A DNA stretch of 64,000 nucleotides, taken from positions 35,791,556 to 35,855,555 of the forward strand of contig NC_087252.1 in assembly GCF_037042905.1 (NCBI RefSeq), read 5' to 3'. Numbering within the stretch: position 1 is the first letter of the stretch; each line of letters begins with the position of its first letter. Under the pieces are notes generated by a model. The model had not been told where the DNA came from. It searched no databases and saw only the letters and a list, made by a program, of their open reading frames with translations. Source of the stretch: Lytechinus pictus (Eukaryota; Echinodermata; Echinoidea; Temnopleuroida; Toxopneustidae). Positions 21,650 to 33,619 of the stretch are shown piece after piece. Both the position numbers and the translations under genes were made by a program.

Positions 21650-22265
21650 TTATTCCATTTCCATTCAAAACATAATACAAAGTAATATAAATTCAAATCA
21701 AGTACAATTTTACAGACGAGCATTCTTACTTCGTAAAAAAAAAAAAAAAAAAAAAACAGTATAATATTGAGCATAAATGGAAATGAGGGGGGGGGGGGGG
21801 GGTCCACTAAAAAGTAAAGCTTGTAAAGTGTGGATTCCCCTTGGAAATGAAGAAAATATAATCGACCTATTCATATATGCGTTTATATACAGGAAAGAAA
21901 AAAAGAGAAGGAATAAAAAAGGTCGAAATCATATTGATGTAAACATAATTACAGAACAAATGCAAAGCTATTCACACAAAGATGTCTTCGCTGTGAAGGA
22001 TATGTTGTGCAATAGACAGAATAAAAAGCAGAAAGAGAGAGGGAATGACAAGACAGAGATGACAAGACAAAACAAGAGACGGGACAGTACAAGACAAGAT
22101 AACATAATAAGTATTTTTTTAAGGAGGAAAAGTCAGAATGGGGAAGGGCTGACCACAAATCAGCTTGCTCTGGTGAAGTAACAAAAGACGATATAACTGG
22201 ACAATATAATATGAAAAAAGTTAAAACAATAAAAAAATGAAAAATGTAAGGATGATAATCAAAAT
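21650..22265. other. Purine-rich stretch, no gene supported
   Basis: The stretch 21890-22100 is rich in gaaagaaaaaagagaagg and acaagacaa words. An open frame across it (21777-22181) is compositional. Confidence 0.4.
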
Positions 22266-22558
22266 GATAATCAAAATAATGAAATGTTAGTTCTGTTCCG
22301 AAGAATTATACGAATGAAGCAGGATAAGTTTGAGTCTACGTTTGAATGCATTTAAAGAGACACTGTCTTTAACATTATTAGATAGGGAGTTCCAGAATTT
22401 AGGACCGTTGAATAGGAATGTATTTTTGGCCAGTAAAGTTATGTAAAGTGGTGTATGAAGTTCGTAAGAGTGTCTCGTGGGGTAGTTATGATAAAATTGA
22501 TTTTTAGGGAACATGGCATCAAAAATATGGGGAAGTGCATTATTATTATAACTATACA

Positions 22559-22754
22559 CACTCTTAAAAATGTTGGGCAACATACGGTCCACACAACAAT
22601 TGGTTAAAACTTTATCCAATTCTGGGTAGTTTTACACCAATAATGTGTGCTTTGGGTGAAAACTACACAGTATTGGTGTAAAACTACCCAGAATTGGATA
22701 AAGTTTTAACCAATTGTTGTGTGGACCGTATGTTGCCCAACATTTTTAAGAGTG
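22559..22754. mobile_element. 196-bp near-perfect palindromic MITE inside the LINE
   Basis: Starts CACTCTTAAAAATGTTGGG and ends with its exact complement. The arms stay complementary for about 84 bases, leaving a loop of about 28 bases around a gtgtgctttgggtgaaaac word. It interrupts the LINE reading frame, so it is younger than the LINE. I could not fix a target duplication. Confidence 0.85.
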
Positions 22755-22951
22755 CATAAAGTGCCCTAACTGTAGTAAATACAGGTCTTTGACTTTCAAC
22801 AGTTTACTTTCTAGAAAAAGTGGGTCCGTATGAGAACGGAAAGCTGTACTGTAAATAATACGAAGTGCTTTCTTTTGCAAAAGCAACAATTTATCTAATT
22901 AATATTGATGGTATTACCCCAAATAAGAATCACGTAGTTGAAAGATAAATG

Positions 22952-23338
22952 CCAGTTGTGGTAACGATCTCAAAATGACTTTTTACAGAATCCAATATAA
23001 TGACCACCCAAGTGTCTGTTTGTATGAATAAAAAATATGTGCCAAAGGATTCTGGAAGAAATTGTGTAATTGCTGAAAAATAAGCAAAATAAACGCGGAT
23101 TCGGGCACTTCCATCGGGTCTTTATTCCAGCAATAATAATACACTGTCCCACGTGTGCCTATCTGTGTTGGTGATCTTCAGTGTGATCGTTTTTCAGCTA
23201 AGATTTTATGATTTCACAAAGTTCAGTTCATGTAACTGTACCAGATCTAGATCCACGATGATATAGTAATACTTAACCTTGGTTTCACAGACTTTCTCAC
23301 GAAATCAGTGTTTTACTGCAACTACTTTCATTTAGCTT
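22952..23338. mobile_element. 387-bp insertion with 6-bp target duplication inside the LINE
   Basis: TAAATG flanks it at 22946-22951 and 23339-23344. Removing the insert with one copy restores the LINE frame (LPHL followed by SFNYV). The insert has no clear inverted ends, no RT and no coding frame. The class is unknown. Confidence 0.75.
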
Positions 23339-23935
23339 TAAATGAGGCAAAATTAAGGATGAGTAAAGCATGATTAATGATGTGGAGGGAATGCAAAATT
23401 TTAGCCTATTAACAATCCCTATATTTTGTGAAATTATTTTGGATATATTTTCAATATGATTTTTCCAAGAAAGTTTACTGTCAACTGTTATTCCACGAAA
23501 TTTGGTGTACGTTACCATTTCTAATGGGGTATTATCAAACATAATGTTCATCGGTAACTTGTCTATGGAATTACTAAATAACATGTATTTTGTTTTGTTA
23601 AGGTTCAAAGATAATCGATTGGCTCTTATCCATTCAGTAACATTAATAAGTTCAGAATTGATAACATCAACTAAAGTTTGTGGATTTCGATGAGAAAAAA
23701 ACAAGGTCGAATCATCTGCAAACAAGATGAGGGACAAGAATTTGAATGATCTACATAAATCATTTATATAAATTGTGAAAAGAAGCGGGCCAAATAAGCT
23801 GCCCTGAGGGACACCACAGTTAACATATTTCAAATTGGAGTTGTGATCTTTAACAAACACGTATTGTTGTCTGATGAATAAGTAGCTCCTGAACCACTCC
23901 AAGAATAAAGCTAAGAAGTCACTGTTCGGACTACC

Positions 23936-24229
23936 CCTTCAAAGAAAAAAAAAAGCTTTGAGCAGCCGATCCGGGAAAATGTGAATGAACCCCCTTTTCT
24001 TTTTAGAAAGCTCGATCCACATCTGTGTATATGCATACACATATAAATTTAACGTGAAATAAGTGTGTGCCCCCTTCACTCCGAAAGGGTGGCTACGATG
24101 GCTGCGGATTTCTTTTTTTGCCCCGGCTCAGACAAAAGTGGTCTTTATCACCCCTATTCTGGTCCCAACATTCAACCCCTCGCGCAGAGCGATTTTTTAA
24201 AAAGGTTTATAAGTGGTAAACATTTAATC
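23936..24229. other. Short repeat fragments
   Basis: GC-poor to CT-rich fragments, including ggactaccccttcaaag and cagccgatccggg words like those in the hAT-like elements. No gene is seen. Confidence 0.4.
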
Positions 24230-27200
24230 AAGAATAGATCTTTCAATATAGTATCCCTAAATTAGACCCCAAAATAGCCAATCTGGAATAAAATTATTGT
24301 CAACATTTACCAAAAAAAGTTAGGAGGAATACGGGTTGGTGAAAGTGTTTTTTTCAAGGTCAAAGGTCAATGACCTTTTCATATACACTTATCATGGTAT
24401 CTCTGAGATGGAAAGGCGCAGGTTGGCAATAATGGTGTCAAAATGCACTAATTCTTACCAGAATATCAAATAAATTAAAATTAATTACCTAGAATGCACA
24501 TTCACCGATAAAATTCAAGGTCAAAGCCTTTCAAAGGTCAATGACCTTTTTTTACATTGTATACCATACCGTATAATTGTATCTCTGAGATAATAAGGTA
24601 CAGGCTGGTGATCATGGTGTCTAAATGTACAGATTTTTACAAGAAGATCAAATAAAATAAATTTAAGTACCTAGAATTGACATTCACCAATATTATTCAA
24701 GGTCAAAGCTTTTCAAAGGTCAATGACCTTTTTACATTATATACCATATTGTATAATGGTATCTCTGAGATGGAAAGGCACAGGTTGGTGATCATGGTGT
24801 CAAAATGCATCGATCTTGACCAGAAGATCAAATAAAGTAAAATCAAGTACCTAGAATGCACATTCACCCATAAAATTTAAGGCCAAAGGTCAATGACCTT
24901 CTATACATTATATACCATATTATATAATTGTGTCTCTAAGATAAAATGGCGCAGGTTGGTGTTCTTGGTGTCAAATACACAGATTCTTATAGGAAGATTA
25001 ATAAATAGAATAAAATTAAGCATCGAGAATGCACATTCAACCACAGAATTCAAGAACAAAGGTCAATGTCCTTTTTAACATTAGATAATAATGGTATCTC
25101 TGAGATGAAACACCGCAGGTTGGTGATCTTGGTGCCAAAATGCAAAGACTTGTACAAGAAGATTAAACAACACCAAAATAAGTATAAAGAATAAACTTTC
25201 TCCCTCGAAATCCAAGATCAGAGGAAATATATAATCTGTATGACATAAAAATAACCCAAAAAATATCCTTTGTGTTCATAATTTGTAATGAAAACATGGA
25301 GGTTTCATAATTTCAATCTGAATTAATGAAGGTCATGGAGAATGTATTTAGGAGTCAGAGGTCAATGAACCCTTTCCAAAATATCAGTGGAAATTAAGTT
25401 AGAAATAGTTGACAACCAAATTACACTTTTTTATATACTGCGATGCGTTGCCAAAAGCAATGAAAAAAATAAATGAAATGAAGTATATAATTTGAAATGA
25501 TTTTTATCTTAAGTAGCAGCATTTAATGCATCATAATTTCTAAATCAAGGTTGTCGTGTCTTTTTCTCTCCAGCGACAGGCCACTCACCTCAATGCTATA
25601 ATAAATACTATAAGCTATTAGCTTAATCTTCTGAAAATGGATAGGATAGGACTAACTCTCATGTCACAGCTAGCATCATCTGAGAGCATTTCCAAACAGC
25701 AGAGGGATGATGATGAAGATGAAATAAAGGCCATCATTAGAGCTGTAGCTTCTGTCATACACGTAGTAAATGGCATGTATATCAACTTTAACAAAGATGA
25801 ATCCCCGTATTATTATTAATTACCTTTCATTGCGAGCTGCCAGAATCTCTTGAGATGCTAATGCTGCAGGACAAATCTTCATATCTGCTCTCTGCCGTAC
25901 GTCACCCATGATGCTATTTCTACTAGGTATCAGTTTGTACAAAGATAATGTATCTGGTCCAGAACAACTGATTGTTATCATGCACAAATTAGACATATAA
26001 TAATGAAATTCAAAAGGAGATAACAGTATACAAGTACACATCCATCGACCTAACAAAACTCCTACAGCACCACTTCCAGTTCTTGAGAATCAAGCTGTGC
26101 AACATATCAGTAATAATATAGATCCTAGTCTGATATCCCTTGACAGAACGTTAGGCTTTCATTAAATGGGCCAGATCAAAGTCTTGAAAATGTCAGAAGG
26201 TTTTCAAGAGTTTAATTACTCTTTGCTGAAGTTGAGACACTTCATTTACTATGACAAAAGCTGCAGCTGTAATGATTGCCTTACTTTAATTCTTCATCGT
26301 TGTCCATGGCTATATGAAAATGTTCTCGGATGATGCTTGCCATAAGAGTTAGGCCTATCCTTTCCATTTACAGATTAAGCTATACTTTTATAGTATTGAT
26401 CGTAGCATTTGAGGTTAGAGACCTATTGCTACAGAGAAATAAGTACCTTGATTTAGATTTATAAAACGCGTATCTAAATGCTGCTGTTTTATAGAAAACT
26501 TCAGCATTTCAAATTTTATCATACATTATTTTTTTAAACATTTTTAGCAATGCATTTATTAAAAAGAGCTATTTGATCTCAATTTCACCTCGAACATGTA
26601 TTTTGACATCATTATTGATCAAAGATTCAACTATTAAATTTGTGTTCATTTTCCACGCATGTCAGTCTTTTTCCCATCAAAATCACTTTACCTACATGCC
26701 ACAATCACGTTATATCGAACTATTTACTTAAAATCCCTGACGTATTGACATATTTGATTGACCTCTAACCCCTAAATATATTTTTCATGGCCATTTTTTA
26801 TCCTTATTTCAGAGTGAAATTATTAATCATCCAAGTTTTCATTACAAATAGCTATCTTTCTTTCTATTATTTACAAATAATATGTGAATATAATGGATTA
26901 ATTACTTTTTTGGGGAGGGGGGTGGGGGATCATGCATGTATATAAATGTTTATTAACTTTTGACCTTTGACTTTGGATATCATAGGGGAAGGATTATTCT
27001 TTATGATTATTTTGTGCCTTTTTATCTTTTTGCAAAAATTGCTTTTTGACACCAAATCACCAACATGTAGCGTTTTATATCAGAGATACCATTATACGAT
27101 ATATAGCCTATGTAAAAAGGTCATTGACCTTTGACCTTGAACTTTATGGATTAATATGCATTCTAGGTGATTAAATATATCTTATTTGACCTTCCTGTAA

Positions 27201-27815
27201 GAATTTGTGCATTTTGACTCAACGATCACCAACCTGTGCCGTTTCATCTCAGAGATACTATTATACAGTATGGTACATAATGAAAAAAGGTCATTGACCT
27301 TTGAAAGGCTTTTACCTTGAATATTATTGTTTAATGTGCATTCTTGGTACTTATTTTTTTTTTGATCTTCCTGTAAGAACCTCTGCTATTTGACACCAAG
27401 ATCACCAACCTGCACCTTTTCATCTCAGAGATACCATTATACCGTACATGGTATATAATGTAAAAAAAAAGTCATTGACCTTTGAAAGGCTTTGACCTTG
27501 AATTTCATGGGTGAATGAGCATTGTAGGTACTTGATTTGATATTATTTGATCTTCTTGTAAGAATGTGCGCATTTTGACCACATGATCACCAACCTGTAA
27601 TATTCTATCTAGGAGATACCATGATACAGTATATTTTAAAAAGGTCATTGACCTTTGACCTTGAAAAAAAAAAAACTTTCCCCAACCTGTATTCCTCCTA
27701 ACTTTTTTTTGGTAAATGTTGACACCCATACCTACTCAAATTAGTCAAAAAACGATTTCCAATAATTTTATTCCAGATGGTTACTAATTACGGGATACTA
27801 ATAAACATTTTTAAC
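24230..27815. repeat. Foldback repeat with arms made of nuclear-receptor-type site arrays
   Basis: The left arm (about 24230-25375) and right arm (about 26750-27815) are inverted copies. The outer parts match (for example ctggaataaaattatt and aaaaaaagttaggaggaat), and the arms are tandem units of roughly 170-180 bases. Each unit has a ggtcaatgacct core, a ggtatctctgagat word, a caggttggtgatc word and a cctagaatgcacattca word. In the clearest units (24357-24376, 27118-27137, 27642-27661) the core reads AGGTCA-A-AGGTCA-A-TGACCT or its complement. The inner spacer 25376-26749 is unrelated to the arms. Confidence 0.85.
25376..26749. other. Spacer of the foldback, no recognised gene
   Basis: AT-rich. 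It contains a 60-codon plus-strand frame at 25637-25819 with an acidic middle (QQRDDDEDE), which could be a remnant of a mobile-element protein, but no family is recognised. Confidence 0.35.
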
Positions 27816-28019
27816 TTTGACAAAACGGTATCAAAATGCATCAACACTATGAGGCGCCGATTGTACCAATATTATATAGAACAATTATTTGTTATATAAT
27901 CATTATTTATTAAATAATAACTATTATTTATATATAATTTACATTTTATTTGTAAATAATTACTATTATATAAAATAACATTTCTAATTATTTATATATA
28001 ATTCCAAGTAATACTTCAT

Positions 28020-28560
28020 TATTTGTAAATAATAATAGTTCGACATTCCATTATTTATAAATAATGATTATTTGTTTTTCATTATTTATAAATAATGATT
28101 ATTTGATTTTCATTATTTATAAATAATGATTATTTGTTTTTCATTATTTATAAATAATGATTATTTGTTTTTCATTATTTATAAATAATGATTATTTGTC
28201 TTTTATTATTTATAAATAATGATTTTCGTTTTTCATTATTTATAAATAATGACACTACATACTTCATTATTTATAAATAATTGCAATTCGTTTTTTCCAT
28301 TATTTATAAATAAGTTTTCTATTATTCATAAATAATAATTATTTATTAACAATGCCAGTGCACATTTGTTTATTTATAAATAATTTGTTGAGTTTCCCAT
28401 TATTTATAAATAATGATTATTTGTTAAATAATGAAAACGTCTACTTCATTATTTATAAATAATAATTTAGTTTCAATATCCCATTATTTATAAATAATCA
28501 TTATTTATAAACAATTTTTACAGTTTTCCATTATATACAAATAATCATTATTTATATACA
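28020..28560. repeat. AT palindromic minisatellite
   Basis: Units of about 32 bases combine attatttataaataat with gattatttgtttttc. Each has a 16-base perfect palindrome able to form a cruciform. Spacing and arms decay toward both ends. Confidence 0.9.
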
Positions 28561-28869
28561 ACCAAAATATAAGGTTATTTCAATCAACTGTAACCGGCAC
28601 AACTTCCACTTAAACAGGCTCGTTGAGCAACCTCGAGCCCTGTCTTTAAAATTCGCTATTACCACATTTAGATTGATTAGCACAATCGCATTTGACAGAT
28701 TTGAGTATAAACAAAAATCACGACAGAATTATTAACAACCATATATTATATCATCCAATCTTTTGTCATAACATGTGTACCACATTTTTGGAGGCAGAAA
28801 CAATACCCTCCGACCCTGACAATATTATAACCAAACACTCACAGTCATTATTAAAATGGGCGGGAGGGA

Positions 28870-29175
28870 GGGCAAATTAACGTCTTGCATCCCCCAGAGC
28901 TGAGTTGAGAATGAACATGTGCTTCCAAATCTGTCGCGTATTGCGCATGTCCCTGAATTCTTATAATGCATTTCATTGGCTCTTTTTAGCGTAGAGGCTG
29001 TGCCCCCGTTGCCGTTGCCTGGCTGTCACCAAGAGCGCTGTGTGACGGCGCCGCCCATGACATGCCCAGCCAATCACAGACCTGTTGCTGGGGGCGTATC
29101 CTTGGATAATTCCCGCGGAATCGCAAGGGCGCGCTTTGTTTTCGCGGGCCGTGTATGGCTTGCCAATAATTGGTT
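28870..29175. promoter_or_regulatory. CpG-rich, promoter-like core of the TIR element
   Basis: A GC-rich island within very AT-rich surroundings, with a CCAAT-type box (agccaatcacag near 29069), an NRF1-like tgcgcatg (near 28943), cgcgctttg and ttcgcgggcc. Promoter activity is inferred only from composition and motifs. Confidence 0.35.
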
Positions 29176-29345
29176 TTCTGAGAAGATCTGTCTTCTCTCG
29201 CAAACTATCTTCTTCGCTTATTCGAATAATCTTATTATTTACAAATAAAATGTAAATTATATATAAATAATAGTTATTATTTAATAAATAATGATTATAT
29301 AACAAATAATTGTTCTATATAATATTGGTACAATCGGTACAACCT

Positions 29346-29997
29346 CATACAACACGCCCCTATCGATATTTGATTTGATAATTCTATAATAATTCTGCTC
29401 TTTTACTGGTTTTCGATAATAGGTTAAAAGTAGTTTTCTCGTTGAATGCATTTATATTTTATTTGATGTTTAATATTTTATTTGATGTTTGATGTTCAGT
29501 AGTCTGTTTTTTTTTAAAGATTTACTTACAGTAAACATGTTCAGTTTGGTCCTTGTACCTTTGTACCATGTACTTTTATTTATGTTTGATAAATAAAATG
29601 AGTGATAAAATAAATATTTGCAGGTCTAGCAATGAAAGAAAAAACATAAACTAGCCTCATAAGCCTATGATCATTCCTGTGATATAATTATGCGTACGTA
29701 AACGCCCCTGGTAACGATAGATCAGCCCCCTCCCAACAGGGGTGGTGAAAGCGGAGGAGGGGGGGGGGAGGGGGCAATTACACCCCCCAAAAATCCCCGA
29801 AATACTATTTCTCCAAAATGGAAAATTTCCTTCTTTTTTTTCAAAATGAAGTGTGCCGTTTTTCGAAATCAAGTACCATTTTTTAAGTATACATTAAGAT
29901 TAGAAAATCCCAAATTTTTGGGTTATTGTTATCATTGTTATCAGTGTAGTAAGGTACTCGCCATTTCTGGTTAGAAAAAGGCTTGGAATGTCCAGTT
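29346..29997. other. Unannotated AT-rich stretch with a poly-G patch
   Basis: Contains aataaataaaat-like tails near 29580-29610 and a G-run block 29750-29780. No gene is supported. Confidence 0.4.
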
Positions 29998-30345
29998 TTC
30001 AGGCTGGAATTTCTTTTAAGCTCGCGCTTCGCAATCGCACTATTCGATGTATCTTATTCATGAGGCACTAAACGCAGTCCTTCACAGGTTCCTTTTCTGG
30101 TCAGTATATTTCAGCTCGCACTTCTCGCTCGCGTTAATTCTTCAGTTAGATGCAAATCTGTTAATGATTGGAAAAACTGCTCAGAATGTTTTATTATGTT
30201 TTCATGTTTTAAAGTTTGAGGTTGCGAGTCACGCGCGCAACACCTCCCAGATATGCCCTTTTAAACGGTAATTGACCAAAAACGAGTTTTACAACATAAG
30301 CTTTGAAAATTTTCCAAACCAACCGCTCGTTGCGCTCTCTCGCGA
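29998..30345. repeat. Dispersed 'ctcgcgcttcgc' repeat
   Basis: Three decayed copies of the gctcgcgcttcgcgctcgc word (near 30020, 30113 and 30325), the same family found inside the hAT-like elements. Confidence 0.7.
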
Positions 30346-30509
30346 AAAAATAAAGCCTAAATATATATTTTACCATGGCAGAAATCACTTCAAAAAAGGC
30401 TTTGCTCTACTTTGCTCCGCTGCCCTTCCTTTTACCTCCCCATCCTCATAACAATTAAACAGCAACGATGTCCCCCCTCTACCAAACTCACCCTTCCGGT
30501 TATCCCGGC

Positions 30510-30785
30510 TACGTCACCGATTATTTCATTTTTCGGATTAACGTACCTTCAGAGCAACGAACCTTATTTCGTTTTCGGATTATCGAACCTTCGGAACAAT
30601 GAATCTTATTTCGTTTTCGGACTAACGAACCTTCGGAATAACACCACAAATGTTCGGATTAACGAACCCTTTTTCGTTTTCGGATTAACGAACATCGAGG
30701 TATAGGCAATTTACGTGTCTCAGAATTACGGACATTCGGAATAACGAACCTTCGGAATAACTAATCTTCGGAATTACGAAATGTA
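30510..30785. repeat. Minisatellite of 'ttcggattaacgaacc' units
   Basis: Tandem units with attaacgaaccttcgg and ttatttcgttttcgg. They are the reverse complement of the units at 20949-21235. Confidence 0.85.
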
Positions 30786-31865
30786 ACCAAAATTCAAGAG
30801 GGATTTTCATAATATTTCTATCAACCGATCAAAATGTAACACGGTGGCCAATATTGGGCCCCCATGCTATCTCTTGACACACTGGCGTACAGATAGGGGG
30901 AGGGGTTGCTTGCCCCCCCCCCCAAAAAAAAAAAAAAATCACGACCCAAAAAAAGAGGAAAAAAAAGGAGAAACAGGAAAGAAGGAAGGGTGAAATATGA
31001 TATTATTTTCTGAATAATATGTAAAAACCTAGCACAAAATAGGATTTAGTAATAAAATTTCGACATTTGCTTCATTCCAAACTTTTTTAAATCGATTTTT
31101 GTGCGATACGCCATTTCCAGCCCGCTCGAAATTACTGATTACGCCACTGGTCTTGTTACAACCGATAATAGGCACCTTTCGCAATCCTCTACAACGCGAG
31201 ATTAGAGTCGGGTAACTCAAAAGTTAACGATTAATCATAGACTCGATTTTCAGATTGATTGTACGTTACAGTCAATACAATTAAACGTAGAAAACTGTTC
31301 TACAATCATTGCTAAGCTTTGTGTTACAGGCCCTATAGATCTTGCTTTTCGTGTGCAAAGCCCTTTCATACTATACCAGCATGGAGCTATAATAGCTCTA
31401 TGATACCAGCATGCCATGCCATTTGCCTGCCTGAACTCGCGGCGGGACTGTTCCTGTATCATGGCTATGACTCCAGCTGTCTGGAGACATGCGAAATGTA
31501 GATTATGACATGGATAAGAAAGTGGTTTTTCAGACAAATCGAGTACATATTGAGTAAGGAAAAACTTTCCGAATTTAGGCTTAGATATAGATAATTACAG
31601 TCCATCGAATCGATATTGCATTTAATGTACATTATTGGTGGATCACTGGCAATTGATTCCATGAGTCAGATCACCTCTCCAGCCGGAACCATTTTCGCAT
31701 GCGTTGACATATACACAGCATGCAATAGGCCATAAACCGTCTGAAAAAACATCTAAATTTGCGGGGTTTTCTTCATTTGCCTGCACCTTATACATAAACG
31801 ATATTCCTCTAGCACACAATGTAATGGGCAGTATGTTTTACTTTCCGCAGAAATGGGGGATTTCC
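30786..31865. other. Mixed repeat fragments
   Basis: A cactggcgtacag end near 30885 and a ttacgccactgg end near 31138 both look like hAT-type termini, but their pairing is unclear. Poly-C and poly-A runs lie at 30915-30940. Nothing coding is supported. Confidence 0.4.
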
Positions 31866-32175
31866 CGGGGGGGGGGGGGGGGTACACTTTCGTTGATGAG
31901 TGGATACCAGGCGCGACCATGGGGTTTTGAAAAGCACCCTAAACAATGGAAGTAAGTCTTTTCCAGATTATGAAAATGCATCTCTTAAGTATTTGGGTTG
32001 TGACACCCTACAAGTATTGGAAATATATCCCGTTTTTCAGTATTTTAATCATCGTTTTTGACACCCTTACAACGCTACATATGCCTATACGTAACGTACT
32101 TACCCACTCTTTCCCTTTTTACGTATGGTCGCGCCTGGTATCCACTATTCAATGGGAGTGGGCCCCCCGGGCGGC
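31866..32175. mobile_element. Short MITE with G-run ends and a 21-bp inverted repeat
   Basis: A perfect 21-base inverted repeat (gtggataccaggcgcgacc plus two bases) lies at 31900-31920 and 32125-32145. Outside it the G run on the left and the C run on the right (cccccc near 32163) extend the similarity. The middle is AT-rich. The target duplication is not resolved. Confidence 0.65.
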
Positions 32176-32985
32176 TTCTCGAGCTCTGGGAGGAACCAAA
32201 AGTGGATTTGGAAAGTCGTCCTAAATCGGATAAATCGCTGTTACCATAGTAGCAACCAGAATTTTGCACACGAAACGCATATTGAATGTTTCCGTCGCAG
32301 ATGCGAAACGAAAAAAAATCTCATGTCACACAATTTGCATTGCAGGACAGAATTTTACGACCATGATGACGGGCCCAAAAAGTCTCTTCCAAAATCAACT
32401 ACCGTCGTAAATAAGCGTGCGCGTCCTCAAACGAAATGTCGGGAATGTCACAGTCAACGCATAATGTCGTAGTTTTTCTAACGCATAACGTCACATGTCG
32501 CAACGCATAATGTCACAGCAAATTTCTAACGCAAAAAAAAAAACCGGGGAAAAGGAGAAAAAGAGGGAGAAAGAAAGAAAAAACAAAGTGGGGGATAAAG
32601 ACATTATTGTATATTACATTATTCTATGTTATATTATATTTTACATTATATCATATTACAGTTTTAAGAAACATAATTTGCTTAGGGCCTATGTGTTCAT
32701 CATTCCTGGTGCTCGCATTGTCTGTTTAATTCCTGTTGTACTAAAACATTCAGTTTTTAAGTCAATATTCACCAAATAGGCCTTCTAGTTGCATTTATTA
32801 TTTATTATGTAGTGGCATGATATTATGCTTCTTTTTCATGATTACCTAAAATGATTTCCCCCTTTCAATGTCTGAATATAAAACATTTCAAATTCGTACT
32901 TACGTTCGCGTTAGAGGATAGGTGAGATATGTATGCTTTTCATGGATTCCTTAAAGTGTCCCTTTTTCTAGTCTTAATATCGAAG
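32176..32985. other. No gene; short 'acgcataatgtca' repeat
   Basis: Three close copies of an acgcata(a/t)(t/c)gtc word at 32455-32515, then a purine-rich run at 32535-32600 and AT-rich sequence. Confidence 0.45.
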
Positions 32986-33460
32986 ATTATCAGCTCGCTC
33001 TTCGCGCTCGCTTCATTTGTATGGTGAAATACGTATGGTCTTAGTCAATTCCTACGAACAAGCATTAGAATGTCCCTTTCAGATTTGAATTTCAAAAAAT
33101 TTTCAGCTCGCGCTTCGCGCATTCAATATTTGATTAGTGATTAAGTATCATGATCATGGTTACAATGAGTACAACAAGTGTTTCATGTGTTTAAATGTAA
33201 TTTTACAAAATAAGCAAATAATTGGCGCTCGCATAAGATGGCTATTGGTGAGATATATATGCTCTTCATGAATTTCTAAAAAAAGTCCTTAACTTGTCCC
33301 TCTTTGGGGTCAATATATGGACACAAAAATCAGCTCGCGCTTCGCGCTCGCAATGTTTGTTTAGTGAGACAGGTATGTATCATGATTGTAAAAAATTGCG
33401 TATATTGTCCCCTTTTTGGGTCTGAATATACACAATTTTCAGCTCGCACTCGCATTAATT
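32986..33460. repeat. Dispersed 'gctcgcgcttcgcgctcgc' repeat cluster
   Basis: Four units at about 110-bp spacing (near 32995, 33105, 33332 and 33440), each preceded by gtcc(c)tt and a run such as gtctgaatat, matching units in the hAT-like elements. Confidence 0.75.
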
Positions 33461-33619
33461 GATTAGTGAGATACATATCCGTTTAATGGCACAATCCTTA
33501 AAAAGTCTCTTTCAGGTCAGTATAGGCCTACCTATCTGGCAAAGCGCTAACAAAGTGACTAAAAATATTTGCTGGTGCCCCCCCAATGCCGTGACCCACG
33601 GTACGCCACTGACTGAAGT

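Larger units (their letters stand above)
22270..23935 (-). mobile_element. Broken CR1/L2-like LINE, minus strand, with two insertions
   Basis: Reading leftward from 23935: the frame 23902-23297 has the RT motifs CGVPQGSLFGPLLFTIYIND and LILFADDSTLFF (catalytic ADD), then NLNKTKYMLFSN. The coding line is interrupted at 23338-22952, resumes with SFNYVILIWGN, LLLLQKKALRIIYSTAFRSH and LLKVKDLYLLQL, is interrupted again at 22754-22559, and ends with YNNNALPHIFDAMFPK, the YPTRHS region and NGPKFWNSLSNNVKDS. Poly-A-like sequence follows to the left. The endonuclease half is absent. Confidence 0.9.
27858..29335. mobile_element. TIR element with AT palindrome array and CpG-rich core
   Basis: The outer ~100 bases on each side are exact inverted repeats (left end ccgattgtaccaatattat, right end its complement at about 29318-29335). 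Next to the left arm, 28020-28560, lies an array of about 17 copies of the palindrome ATTATTTATAAATAAT spaced about 32 bases. The core 28870-29170 is CpG-rich with a CCAAT-type box (agccaatcacag) and tgcgcatg. No transposase is seen. A target duplication is not clear. Confidence 0.85.

Noticed and set aside
21777..22181. 134-codon Lys/Arg/Gln-rich frame
   Set aside because: It is explained by purine-rich composition after a poly-A and poly-G tract; there is no motif or splice support.
28020..28560. CRISPR-like spacing of palindromic repeats
   Set aside because: Spacers are themselves repeats, no cas-like gene exists, and the DNA is clearly eukaryotic.
30884..33614. One large hAT element between cactggcgtacag and gtacgccactg
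   Set aside because: The ends look like hAT termini, but the flanks show no duplication and unrelated elements fill the interior, so the pairing is not supported.
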